21,659 nt of DNA from Phosphoribacter sp044220725 (GTDB lineage: Bacteria > Actinomycetota > Actinomycetes > Actinomycetales > Dermatophilaceae): assembly GCA_044220725.1 (NCBI GenBank), contig JBGAQN010000044.1:1-21659 (forward strand). The letters run 5' to 3'. Under the pieces are notes generated by a model that saw only the letters and a list, made by a program, of their open reading frames with translations, had not been told where the DNA came from and made no database searches. The position numbers and the translations under genes were made by a program. Below are positions 8,716 through 15,830 of this stretch, one piece after another; position 1 is the first letter of the stretch, and each line of letters opens with the position of its first letter.

Positions 8716-8911
8716 CGCGTCCCTCACCTGCGCTTGATCGTCAGCGGCCTTGGCATGGGGCCGCTTCCTCAGCGCTGGTGGGGTCCGCTCGTTCCTCGCG
8801 TCCCTCACCTGCGCTTGATCGTCAGCGGCCTTGGCATGGGGCCGCTTCCTCAGCGCTGGTGGGGTCCGCTCGTTCCTCGCGTCCCCCAGCTGCGCTTGAT
8901 CGTCAGCGGCC
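8716..8911. repeat. 81-bp perfect tandem duplication plus partial third copy, with hairpins
   Basis: Two identical 81-bp units occupy 8716-8796 and 8797-8877. A third copy, 8878-8911, runs 34 bases with two mismatches and ends inside rmlB, including its TGA stop. Each full unit contains a 7-bp hairpin (AGCGGCC, 9-base loop, GGCCGCT; 8743-8765 in the first unit) and the palindrome CAGCGCTG. This fills the 205-base gap between the convergent FUSC and rmlB genes. It may act as a doubled bidirectional terminator or be a family of dispersed intergenic repeat; no T-tract is present. Confidence 0.85.
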
Positions 8912-9898
8912 GAGACGAGCGTAGACCTGCTCAGTCGCGGCCTTGGTCGTGCGCCACCAGGCTTCGTTCGCGGCATACCAGTCGATCGTCTGACGCAACC
9001 CGGCGCGGATGTCCTGGTAGCGCGGTGCCCAGCCGGTCTCGGCGCGCAACTTGCTCGAGTCGATGGCATAGCGCAGGTCGTGGCCCGGACGGTCGTTGAC
9101 GTGCTCGAACCAGTCGGCGGGCCTGCCCATGAGCTCCAGCAGCAACGCGATGATCTCGCGGTTGTTGCGTTCGCCGTCGGCGCCGATGAGGTAGGTCTCG
9201 CCCAACCGGCCGCGCTCGATGATCGCGATGACGGCGTCGTTGTGGTCATCGACATGGATCCAGTCGCGGACGTTGGCGCCAGCGCCGTAGAGCTTCGGGC
9301 GGACCCCGTCGAGGATCCCGGTGATCTGGCGGGGGATGAACTTCTCGACGTGCTGGCGCGGTCCGTAGTTGTTCGAGCAGTTCGACAAAGTCGCCTCGAT
9401 GCGGAACGACCGGATCCAGGCCCGGACCAGCAAATCGGCGGCACCCTTGCTCGCCGAATAGGGGGAGGACGGGTTGAGCGGCGTGGACTCGGTGAACCGG
9501 GCGGGGTCATCGAGCTCGAGGTCGCCGTAGACCTCGTCGGTCGAGATGTGGTGGATCCGCTTGCCGTGCTTGCGAACTGCTTCCAGCAGCCGGTAGGTGC
9601 CGATGATGTTCGACTCCATGAACGGCCACGGGTTGTCCAGCGAGTTGTCGTTGTGCGACTCGGCGGCGAAGTGGACGACGAGGTCGGTCGCGGCGACGAG
9701 GCGCTCGACGAGGTCGGCGTCGGCGATCGATCCTTCGACGAACTCGATCTGCCCCTCGACGGGGGCGAGGGAGGCCCGGTTGCCGGCGTAGGTGAGGGCG
9801 TCGAGCACCGTCACCTCCCAGTCGGGTCGGGTCTCGCGCACGCGCAGAACGAAGTTGGCGCCGATGAAACCGGCGCCGCCGGTGACGAGGACCTTCAT
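8903..9898 (-). CDS. rmlB: dTDP-glucose 4,6-dehydratase
   Basis: Converts dTDP-glucose to dTDP-4-keto-6-deoxyglucose, the entry step to deoxysugars such as L-rhamnose. The 331-residue length is typical. Motifs: NAD-binding GGAGFIG at 7-13, AAESHNDNSL near 79-87, the dehydratase signature STDEVYG at 119-125 (T120, D121 and E122 are the catalytic acid/base residues), Y147 and K151 in YSASK, and NNYGPRQHVEKFIP at about 176-189. It is coupled to the upstream GntR-type gene by an ATGA overlap and has AGGAG 8 bases before its ATG. No rmlA, rmlC or rmlD partner is in the window, and pairing with a UTRA regulator is unusual. A different dTDP- or UDP-sugar dehydratase cannot be fully excluded. Confidence 0.9.
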   Translation of the reverse strand: MKVLVTGGAGFIGANFVLRVRETRPDWEVTVLDALTYAGNRASLAPVEGQIEFVEGSIADADLVERLVAATDLVVHFAAESHNDNSLDNPWPFMESNIIGTYRLLEAVRKHGKRIHHISTDEVYGDLELDDPARFTESTPLNPSSPYSASKGAADLLVRAWIRSFRIEATLSNCSNNYGPRQHVEKFIPRQITGILDGVRPKLYGAGANVRDWIHVDDHNDAVIAIIERGRLGETYLIGADGERNNREIIALLLELMGRPADWFEHVNDRPGHDLRYAIDSSKLRAETGWAPRYQDIRAGLRQTIDWYAANEAWWRTTKAATEQVYARLGR

Positions 9899-10695
9899 GT
9901 CGGGATCTCCTGGGGTTGGGTGGGGTCAGCGGGGGTTGGCACGGCCCGTAGGCCGGGCGGTTCGGGGGTGCTCGCCGAAGGCCCGGAGTTGAACTCCACT
10001 TCCAAGGCGAACCGGTGCGCCAGATAACGGTGGTCGGACAGGGCGAGGGGTATGCCGTCCGCCCCCGTCGCGACCCGGCGCACCAGGAGCAGGGGCACGC
10101 CCGTTGCCGTGCCAAGCAACTCGGCATCGGCAGCGCTGGCCAATCCGGCGGTGATGGTCTGGCGGACCGTGGCAATGGCATGCCCGGCCCGGTCAAGGCT
10201 GGCCCATAACCCCGGGTCGGCAGCGTCGAGGCGGCTGAGCCGACCGGCATACTCCTGGGGCACCCATTCGTGGGCGACGTCCAGGGCTTCGCCGTCGACC
10301 CGGCGCACCGATCGGACGTGCAGGACCGAGGCTCCCGCCGGGATCCGCAAGACCGCGGCGACCGGCACAGGAGCCGGGAGGAACGAGAAGTCGGCAACCT
10401 CGCGGCATACCGTGGCGCCCGACTCGGCCAGCGCGGAACCCGCATGCCGGAAGGTGCCCAAGGCGAGCCGCTGGTGGTATGCCGTGCCCGTGAGGAACCA
10501 CCCCGCGCCGTGGCGGGACTGGACCAGGCCCTCCTCGCGCAGGGTCTCCAGGGCGCGACGCACCGTCGGCCGGGACACCCCGTAGCGGGCGCACAGTTCA
10601 GTCTCGGACTCCAGGGCGCCTTCGGTGCCGACATCGCCCAAAGCGACCCGCTCGCGCAGGTCGTGGGCAATCGCCGCAAACCGGGAACTTGTCAT
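9895..10695 (-). CDS. GntR-family transcriptional regulator with UTRA effector domain (HutC subfamily)
   Basis: A 266-residue regulator. The N-terminal winged helix-turn-helix is clear at about 5-68 (LESETELCARYGVSRPTVRR with LETLREEGLVQSRHGAG following). Residues about 80-245 fit the UTRA ligand-binding domain of HutC-type GntR proteins (for example ASVLHVRSVRRVDGEALDVAHEWVP and PLLLVRRVATGADGIPLALSDHRYL). Such proteins bind small metabolites, often sugars or amino-acid derivatives, and usually repress neighbouring genes. I start it at the ATG at 10695, since the frame upstream runs into the divergent lipoprotein gene. Its stop overlaps the rmlB start. A TGTACA palindrome overlaps its own probable -10, suggesting autoregulation. 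The effector is unknown. Confidence 0.93.
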   Translation of the reverse strand: MTSSRFAAIAHDLRERVALGDVGTEGALESETELCARYGVSRPTVRRALETLREEGLVQSRHGAGWFLTGTAYHQRLALGTFRHAGSALAESGATVCREVADFSFLPAPVPVAAVLRIPAGASVLHVRSVRRVDGEALDVAHEWVPQEYAGRLSRLDAADPGLWASLDRAGHAIATVRQTITAGLASAADAELLGTATGVPLLLVRRVATGADGIPLALSDHRYLAHRFALEVEFNSGPSASTPEPPGLRAVPTPADPTQPQEIPT

Positions 10696-10701
10696 AGACT
10701 C

Positions 10702-10712
10702 GTATTGTACAC
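10702..10712. promoter_or_regulatory. Promoter and possible operator of the GntR gene
   Basis: On the minus strand the hexamer TACAAT (10704-10709) lies 8 bases before the ATG, consistent with a TANNNT -10 and a leaderless mRNA. The same bases contain TGTACA within GTATTGTACAC. This comes within one mismatch of the GTNTANAC core reported for HutC-type GntR operators, so the regulator could block its own promoter and affect the divergent lipoprotein gene. The operator role is inference. Confidence 0.35.
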
Positions 10713-10743
10713 ACGCTGCATCGCTCCGGGTGCGGTCTCCACC

Positions 10744-10749
10744 TACGAT
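10744..10749 (+). promoter_or_regulatory. Probable -10 element of the lipoprotein gene (leaderless)
   Basis: TACGAT is followed by seven bases and then the ATG at 10757. It matches the TANNNT pattern and spacing seen before four other genes here, and there is no ribosome-binding site. The site argues for the ATG at 10757 rather than the in-frame ATG at 10748, which would lie inside the -10. Confidence 0.4.
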
Positions 10750-10756
10750 GTCAGCC

Positions 10757-11533
10757 ATGACGCGTCTGCAGGGGGCCCTCGTCGGCGCCGCAGTGCTGAC
10801 CCTGCTGTCCGGATGTCTGGTCGTTGGAGGGGTCAACGCGATCAACGACCGGACGCCCGCCGCCGCCGCCGCGGCCTCGTCGACATCGACCAGTCCGAGC
10901 GGGCCTCCGAGCCGCACAGTCACCTCCACGACGGCCCCGACGTCCGTCGCTGCAACCTCCACGACCGCCTCAGGTTCCACACCGTCAGCATCGACGCCGC
11001 CGCCCCCTGCGCTGCCGGGCGGCAGTGCGTGGGCCACCGTGGACAGCGAGCAGGTCCGCTTCGCTGTCCCCGCGGCCTGGGTCGAGATCAACCCGGTCGC
11101 GTTGAAGGAAGCGGCGGCAGTTCCGGCGCAGATCACTGCTCTGGCCAAAAAGCTGGGCATCTCCACCAGCGAGTTGCTCAGTCGCTTCAAGGACGTCGAC
11201 ATCGCCTTTCTCGCGGCCCCCGTCAATGGCTACTCCACCAATGTGGCGGTGATGACCGAGGACATTGCCTCACTCCCTGATGACGATTGGGTGACCCAAA
11301 CGTATGCCGTGTCGGGCAAGGTCAAGGTCTTGGGGACCGCCCGCCCGTCCACCCTCGTGGGGCCGGGCCTGCGCATCAACGGCACGGTCAGCCTGCGCGG
11401 CGTCACCATCAACCTGACGACCCTCATCGTCGACCTCGGCCGCAACTGCGTCATCCTGGAGGTCGCCGGACGCAAACGCGCCGACGTCGATCGCGTGGTC
11501 TCGACCATCGTCTCCACGCTGCATTCGATCTGA
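10757..11533 (+). CDS. Secreted lipoprotein of unknown function
   Basis: A 258-residue predicted lipoprotein. The short N-terminus with one Arg, a hydrophobic core and the lipobox LSGC (Cys20) mark a type II signal peptide, so the mature protein should be anchored on the outer face of the cell membrane. Residues about 33-80 are a Ser/Thr/Pro/Ala-rich linker, typical of surface lipoproteins that reach into the wall. The remaining 175 residues form a compact domain starting near WATVDSEQVRFAVPAAWVEI, with alternating strands. I do not recognise the family with confidence. The opening is reminiscent of actinobacterial LpqN-like lipoproteins, but that is a weak impression. It is divergent from the GntR gene and followed after 7 bases by a small membrane protein gene. 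Confidence 0.85.
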   Translation: MTRLQGALVGAAVLTLLSGCLVVGGVNAINDRTPAAAAAASSTSTSPSGPPSRTVTSTTAPTSVAATSTTASGSTPSASTPPPPALPGGSAWATVDSEQVRFAVPAAWVEINPVALKEAAAVPAQITALAKKLGISTSELLSRFKDVDIAFLAAPVNGYSTNVAVMTEDIASLPDDDWVTQTYAVSGKVKVLGTARPSTLVGPGLRINGTVSLRGVTINLTTLIVDLGRNCVILEVAGRKRADVDRVVSTIVSTLHSI

Positions 11534-11540
11534 GCCAGCC

Positions 11541-11834
11541 GTGTCCGCGCCGTGGTGGGTAGGCCTGCTCCTCGTGGCGGCGGTGTGTTCGTGGGTGTCG
11601 GTCACGGTCTTGGTGCGCAACAATCCGGACGAACGGTTGGGGTGGTTCCGTTCACCAAGCGCCGCTCCGCTATCGCAACTGTGGTTCTTGGCTGCCGCCA
11701 TCGCGTGCGCGTGGCTGGGCGGCTCGTATGCCGCCGACACTGTTCTGGGCGGCTGGGGCTATTCGTTGGGCGCCCTGGCCGTCCTGGTGCCGTGGGCAGT
11801 GGTGCGTTCCGGACACAACCGCCGTCTGCCGTGA
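11541..11834 (+). CDS. Small hypothetical membrane protein
   Basis: A 97-residue protein with three likely membrane segments: about 5-24 (WWVGLLLVAAVCSWVSVTVL), 47-63 (QLWFLAAAIACAWLGGS) and 70-88 (GGWGYSLGALAVLVPWAVV), followed by a basic tail (RSGHNRRLP). The GTG start lies 7 bases after the lipoprotein stop, so the two are probably co-transcribed. I do not recognise a family. High hydrophobicity with clean segment boundaries, and GC-rich third positions, support a real gene, but the start is not fixed by a clear ribosome-binding site. Confidence 0.65.
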   Translation: MSAPWWVGLLLVAAVCSWVSVTVLVRNNPDERLGWFRSPSAAPLSQLWFLAAAIACAWLGGSYAADTVLGGWGYSLGALAVLVPWAVVRSGHNRRLP

Positions 11835-11854
11835 CCCCGGATGGACGCTCGGGC

Positions 11855-11881
11855 GGCCGGTCCACCGGCCAGCGGTTGGCC
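11855..11881 (+). terminator. GC-rich hairpins after the lipoprotein/membrane gene pair
   Basis: GGCCGG-TCCA-CCGGCC (11855-11870) is a perfect 6-bp stem. It overlaps an alternative stem GGCCA-GCGGT-TGGCC (11867-11881). They lie 20 bases past the last stop and before the decarboxylase gene. No U-tract follows, so termination is plausible but unproven. I see nothing else in the 132-base gap apart from the decarboxylase ribosome-binding site. Confidence 0.4.
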
Positions 11882-11966
11882 AAAGTCAGGCTGGGGGGAT
11901 GTATCACAGCAGCGATGACGTGATCTTCGTGGGAACAACCGTCGACTCCCCGGCAGGAGAGCCCAC

Positions 11967-13124
11967 ATGGCCGTCGTGGTCCAACCGTTCCCTGTGCAAC
12001 TGGCAATCCACGCGGTGCCTGACCCGATAACGCCATACCTGGAGCTGGACGTGGGGATCGCGCTCGATCAGTTCGCAGCGCTTGTGGCGGCGCTGCCGGG
12101 CACATCGATCCACTATGCCGTGAAGGCCAACCCACACCCGGACCTCCTTCGCGCCTTGTATGCCGCCGGGAGCCGTTTCGATGTCGCCTCACCGGGTGAG
12201 GTCCAGGCGGCCTTGCAGGCCGGGGCGCTCCCCGAGGATCTTGTCTACAGCAACCCAGTCAAGCGTCGGGCCGATGTGCACACGGCATACGCGATGGGAG
12301 TGCGGCTTTTCGTCGTGGACTCACCCGAAGAGACCACCAAAGTGGCCGAGGCGGCTCCGGGCGCGGCGGTTCTCGTGAGGTTGGTGACCTCGGGAGAAGG
12401 CTCGGACTGGCCTCTCTCACGCAAGTACGGCTGCGCGACGGACGAATGCATCCAGGTGTTGCTGGAAGCGCACCGGCTCGGGCTCGAAGCAGCCGGGGTC
12501 GCCTTCCACGTCGGGTCCCAACAGCGGGATCCCCAGGCTTGGCGCGGCCCGATCATGGCGGCCGGCCGGATCTTTCAGGCCGTTCGCACGGCGGGGCTCA
12601 GCCCACGGCTGCTGGACATCGGCGGCGGATTCCCCGCCCTGCATGAAGGCCATCATCCGTCGTTCGCCAGTTACGGCGAGGCAATCGAGGGGGCGCTGTC
12701 CGACGCCTTCGGCGCACATCGACCGCAGACCATGGCGGAACCGGGTCGGGGGATCGTCGGCGACGCTGGGACGCTGGTCGCTTCAGTGGTCACCGTCCTG
12801 CAACGGGGTGCAGTCCGGTGGGTCTTCCTCGATGCCGGGGTCTACACCGGTCTGGTCGAGACGCTCGATGAGGCGATCCGTTACCGCTTGGTCACCTCGG
12901 CCGACGGCGGCCCGACCGGACCCGCCGTGCTGGCTGGCCCGACCTGCGACAGTGCCGACGTCCTCTACGAACGCACCCCGGTCGCGGTTCCGCTCGCTCT
13001 CGCTGAGGGCGACACGGTCAGCCTGCTGTCGGCGGGGGCGTATACCACCTGCTATTCGACGGTCGGCTTCAACGGTTTCGCACCCTTGGCCACGCGGGTC
13101 GTCTCGGGTTCGGTCGGGTCATGA
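11967..13124 (+). CDS. Type III PLP-dependent decarboxylase, ornithine/lysine decarboxylase-type
   Basis: Decarboxylates a basic amino acid, most likely ornithine to putrescine or lysine to cadaverine, using pyridoxal phosphate in an alanine-racemase-fold barrel. Of 385 residues: K53 in YAVKANP is the PLP lysine, H181 sits in HVGSQ, DIGGGFP (217-223) and EPGR (258-261) bind the cofactor phosphate, and C327-D328 in GPTCDSAD is the ornithine-decarboxylase form of the active-site loop. In diaminopimelate decarboxylases this loop normally reads CES, so lysine biosynthesis is unlikely. GAYT at 357-360 supplies the last cofactor contact. GGAG lies about 8 bases upstream of the ATG. The stop overlaps the MFS gene start as ATGA, pointing to a joint task. 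Substrate choice between ornithine, lysine and arginine is not settled. Confidence 0.9.
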   Translation: MAVVVQPFPVQLAIHAVPDPITPYLELDVGIALDQFAALVAALPGTSIHYAVKANPHPDLLRALYAAGSRFDVASPGEVQAALQAGALPEDLVYSNPVKRRADVHTAYAMGVRLFVVDSPEETTKVAEAAPGAAVLVRLVTSGEGSDWPLSRKYGCATDECIQVLLEAHRLGLEAAGVAFHVGSQQRDPQAWRGPIMAAGRIFQAVRTAGLSPRLLDIGGGFPALHEGHHPSFASYGEAIEGALSDAFGAHRPQTMAEPGRGIVGDAGTLVASVVTVLQRGAVRWVFLDAGVYTGLVETLDEAIRYRLVTSADGGPTGPAVLAGPTCDSADVLYERTPVAVPLALAEGDTVSLLSAGAYTTCYSTVGFNGFAPLATRVVSGSVGS

Positions 13125-14383
13125 ACCGGGGGGTTTGGCGAGTCATCGGCTCACATGCTGGGGCAGCGGTGGGGATGGGGCTCCCGTGGCCCATGCTCTT
13201 GGTCCTCGTCGAGGAGTCGACCACTTCGCACCTGCTGCTCGGGTTGGCCGGCGCCGCCCGTCTGGCGCCCTACGTCGCTCTGTCGTGGCTTTCCGGACGC
13301 CTGGCCGACCGGCGCGAGCGGGCCCGAATCGTGCGGCTGTCGCTGTGGGCCCGACTGGTGTGCCTGTTCGCTTGCGCGGCAGCGATGGCTGCCGGCTCTG
13401 CGACCCTCGCCGTGCTGGCGGCGACCGCTGCCATCGTGGCCGGGACACCGGCATACCCCGCGTTGGCCGCCGGTATGCCGCGCCTGGCCGGGGCGGCGAC
13501 CGCCCGGGCGACCAGCCTGCTGGTCACCGTCGAGGTCGCGTCGTTCGTCGTAGGACCCGCCATCGGCGGCTTGTTCGTCGGACGACTTCCCGACGCTTGG
13601 GTCGCCGTGGCAGGCGGGTTCCTCGTCGCAGCCGCGGTCGTGACCTTCGGGCGGATCGCCATGCCCGCCCCTTCTGCAGCGGAGACCTCGGAGGCCGGTC
13701 GGGGGGTCTGGGCGCTGCTCCGCGGCAATTCTTCGGCCCGCCACGCGCTCGCCGTCGTTGCCGTGGTCAACGCGTTGTTGAGCATCATCGGCCTGCTCTT
13801 GCTGCAGCTGGCTCACGGCGTATGGGCATCAGGGGACGAGGGCTTCGGCTTGGCGATCGCCGTCCTCGGGTTTGGTGCTCTGGGCGCCCCGGCGCTGGCC
13901 CACACGAGGATGATGAGCTCGGGCCGGGCCTGCTTGCTGACTCTCGCAGGGACGGCCGCAGTCTTCGCGATTCTCCCGGGCGGGCTGGCGTCCCTGGGCT
14001 CGCTTGCGGTCATCGGGGCGGTTGCCGTCTGTTGCGAGAACGTGGCTACCGCGGTGCTGCAGACGTCGGTGCCCGATGAGCTCCGGGCCAGTGTGCTCGG
14101 CCTGGGTGACAGCGTGATGGTCGCGGCGGCCCTGGTCGCCACGGTCGTGACGCCCTGGTTGGGTGTGCGCCTCGGTCCGGTCGCCCTGGTGTTGCTCGTC
14201 GCCGCCGGAGCCGCCGCTTTGGCCCTTTCGTGGAGTTCCCTATCGCCACCGACCTCGGGCCCCGGCCACGCCGCGACCGGCGTGACGGAGTCACCCGCAG
14301 CCGACGACCACGTCCGCGAGCGCGTCGCCCTTCGAGACGCTCACCGTGCGCCGGCAGAGGGCTGGACGGCCACGAAGGCTTGA
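13121..14383 (+). CDS. MFS transporter, likely exporter
   Basis: A 420-residue major facilitator protein with about 11-12 hydrophobic segments. The loop between segments 2 and 3 reads SGRLADRRERARIVR, the usual G-x-x-(S/A)-D-R-x-x-R-R motif of the family. Residues about 185-210 form the central loop, and the last 45 residues are a polar Pro/Ala/Arg tail. Members with this look are mostly drug or metabolite exporters. Its ATG overlaps the decarboxylase stop, so I infer it exports the amine made by that enzyme or a product derived from it. The 3' end overlaps the convergent FMN reductase gene by 43 bases, an unusual arrangement. Confidence 0.88.
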   Translation: MNRGVWRVIGSHAGAAVGMGLPWPMLLVLVEESTTSHLLLGLAGAARLAPYVALSWLSGRLADRRERARIVRLSLWARLVCLFACAAAMAAGSATLAVLAATAAIVAGTPAYPALAAGMPRLAGAATARATSLLVTVEVASFVVGPAIGGLFVGRLPDAWVAVAGGFLVAAAVVTFGRIAMPAPSAAETSEAGRGVWALLRGNSSARHALAVVAVVNALLSIIGLLLLQLAHGVWASGDEGFGLAIAVLGFGALGAPALAHTRMMSSGRACLLTLAGTAAVFAILPGGLASLGSLAVIGAVAVCCENVATAVLQTSVPDELRASVLGLGDSVMVAAALVATVVTPWLGVRLGPVALVLLVAAGAAALALSWSSLSPPTSGPGHAATGVTESPAADDHVRERVALRDAHRAPAEGWTATKA

Positions 14384-14952
14384 GTATCGACACGCTGGGC
14401 GGCGACTGCCAAGTCGTCAGCGGCCCGCGAGCAGCGACGGGCCAGGGCCGCGCCTGGGGTGGCGTCGGCCGACGCCCAATCGGAGTCGGCGGCATACACC
14501 GCGGTTGGCGCGACACATGCGCCAAGGCCACTCACCACGGGTCGCACGACGAGGTCGGCGACGAGGGTATGCCGAGGCGACGCCCCCGCGACGGCGACCA
14601 GCGTCGGGAGCCGCGAGAGTGCGTTCGGCCCGAGCACGTCGAGATAGAGCTTGGTCAGCGCGCTGAACGACGCGTTGTGGCACGGGGTGGCCAGCACCAG
14701 CACATCGGCCCGGCTGGTCACCTCACGCACCCAGTCGGACCCCGAGTTCGCCGACCCCGTGAGCAGCGCGTCCAGCAAGTCTCGTCCCACGTCTCGCAGC
14801 GCCAATGGGTATGCCGTCCAACCGGATTCGGGGTCGCGATCGGCAAGAGCGGCGAGGCTTCGCTCGGCCAGATCCGCAGCCAGGACAGCCGTCCGCGAGG
14901 TTGCGTGATGGCTGCCCTCAACGACCAGCAGCGTGCGTGCCCGGGCGCTCAT
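14341..14952 (-). CDS. NAD(P)H-dependent FMN reductase, SsuE-like
   Basis: A 203-residue flavodoxin-like reductase. The strand-turn TLLVVEGSHHATSRT (8-21) is the FMN phosphate loop, and VLVLATPCHNASFSALTKLYLDVL (84-107, written here as adjoining motifs ATPCHNASFSALTK and LYLDVL) matches the ATPxYxxSxSxxLKxxLD core of SsuE-type reductases. It should supply reduced FMN to a flavin-dependent oxygenase. I start it at the ATG at 14952, which overlaps the permease stop (ATGA). As last gene of the binding-protein/ABC operon it parallels ssu loci, where the reductase feeds a sulfonate monooxygenase. Here the partner would be the acyl-CoA-dehydrogenase-like flavoprotein in the same operon. That partnership is inference. 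Confidence 0.88.
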   Translation of the reverse strand: MSARARTLLVVEGSHHATSRTAVLAADLAERSLAALADRDPESGWTAYPLALRDVGRDLLDALLTGSANSGSDWVREVTSRADVLVLATPCHNASFSALTKLYLDVLGPNALSRLPTLVAVAGASPRHTLVADLVVRPVVSGLGACVAPTAVYAADSDWASADATPGAALARRCSRAADDLAVAAQRVDTQAFVAVQPSAGAR

Positions 14953-15830
14953 CGATTGTCCAGGGCTCGGGCGGCTTGGCCCCGGTGGAGGTCGGCTCCG
15001 GCCCGCTCGCGCGGGGTCCGCAGCGCCCAGCGGGCCAGGAGGTCCACGGCATACCCGATGGTGCCGATGAGGATGATGAGGGCGGTGATCTGGTGATAGG
15101 CCAGTTGGTCCTTGGCGTTGAGGATCTGGTAGCCCAATCCTGAGGTGACCCCGAGCATCTCCGCCGGGACCAAGACCACCCACCCGATGCCGATGGCCAT
15201 TCGCAGACCGGACAGGACGCGCGGCTGGACCGAGGGCAGGACGACCGTCCGGATGAGCTCCCAGCGGTTGGCCCCGAGCGCGCGGGCGACGAGGGTGAGG
15301 CCGGGGTCGGTCCCGGCGACGCCTTCGGCGGTGCTGGCGAGGATGGGCCACACCGCCGTGGCGGCAACGAGGGCGATGACCGGACGGTCGCCGATCCCGA
15401 AGGCAATGACCGCGACGGGAGCCCAGGACAGCGGCGACACCATCCGCAGGAACAACAAGGCGGGCCGCAGGGCTCGCTCCAGCCGATGGTGCGAGCCGAT
15501 CGTCGCTCCGGCAAGCACCCCGACGACGACGGCGATCGCCAAGCCGGCCAGGAGGCGGAAGACGCTGCTAGCGGCGTGATCGACGACGCCAGCCCCGGCG
15601 AGCTCGATCAGGCCGGAGACGGTCCGTTCGGGCGAGAACTCCCGCACCAGGGCACGTCCCGAGAAGAGCACCTCGGTGATGAGCCACCACAGACCGACGG
15701 ACAGCAGCAGCCCGCCGGCCGGGAGGGTGAACCGGCTCCACGCTCGGGTCGACTCGACGTTGTCCACGTCGCAGATGGCCCGTGTGCCCCAGGGCGTGAC
15801 CGAGGTATCGGGACGGATGAGGGTGCTCAC
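14949..15830 (-). CDS. ABC transporter permease, SsuC/TauC/NrtB type
   Basis: A 293-residue inner-membrane permease. The GTG at 15830 overlaps the binding-protein stop (GTGA) and is the natural start; the frame upstream is only a shadow. About six membrane segments are visible from residue 37 to 272. The cytoplasmic EAA-type loop that contacts the ATPase reads ARALGANRWELIRTVVLPS at 182-200. The sequence belongs to the nitrate/sulfonate/taurine permease group, and the FMN reductase next door favours an organosulfur substrate. An unusual polar N-terminal stretch of about 35 residues precedes the first membrane segment. Confidence 0.93.
   Translation of the reverse strand: MSTLIRPDTSVTPWGTRAICDVDNVESTRAWSRFTLPAGGLLLSVGLWWLITEVLFSGRALVREFSPERTVSGLIELAGAGVVDHAASSVFRLLAGLAIAVVVGVLAGATIGSHHRLERALRPALLFLRMVSPLSWAPVAVIAFGIGDRPVIALVAATAVWPILASTAEGVAGTDPGLTLVARALGANRWELIRTVVLPSVQPRVLSGLRMAIGIGWVVLVPAEMLGVTSGLGYQILNAKDQLAYHQITALIILIGTIGYAVDLLARWALRTPRERAGADLHRGQAARALDNR

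Noticed and set aside
8716..8877. CRISPR array
   Set aside because: Only two full adjacent 81-bp units with no unique spacers between them, and no cas genes. It is a plain tandem duplication.
8299..9510. Minus-strand open frame carrying three copies of a 27-residue repeat downstream of an rmlB-overlapping stretch
   Set aside because: It is in a different frame from rmlB, and the repeat only reflects the 81-bp DNA duplication (81 is a multiple of 3). There is no ribosome-binding site, and the composition is that of a shadow frame.
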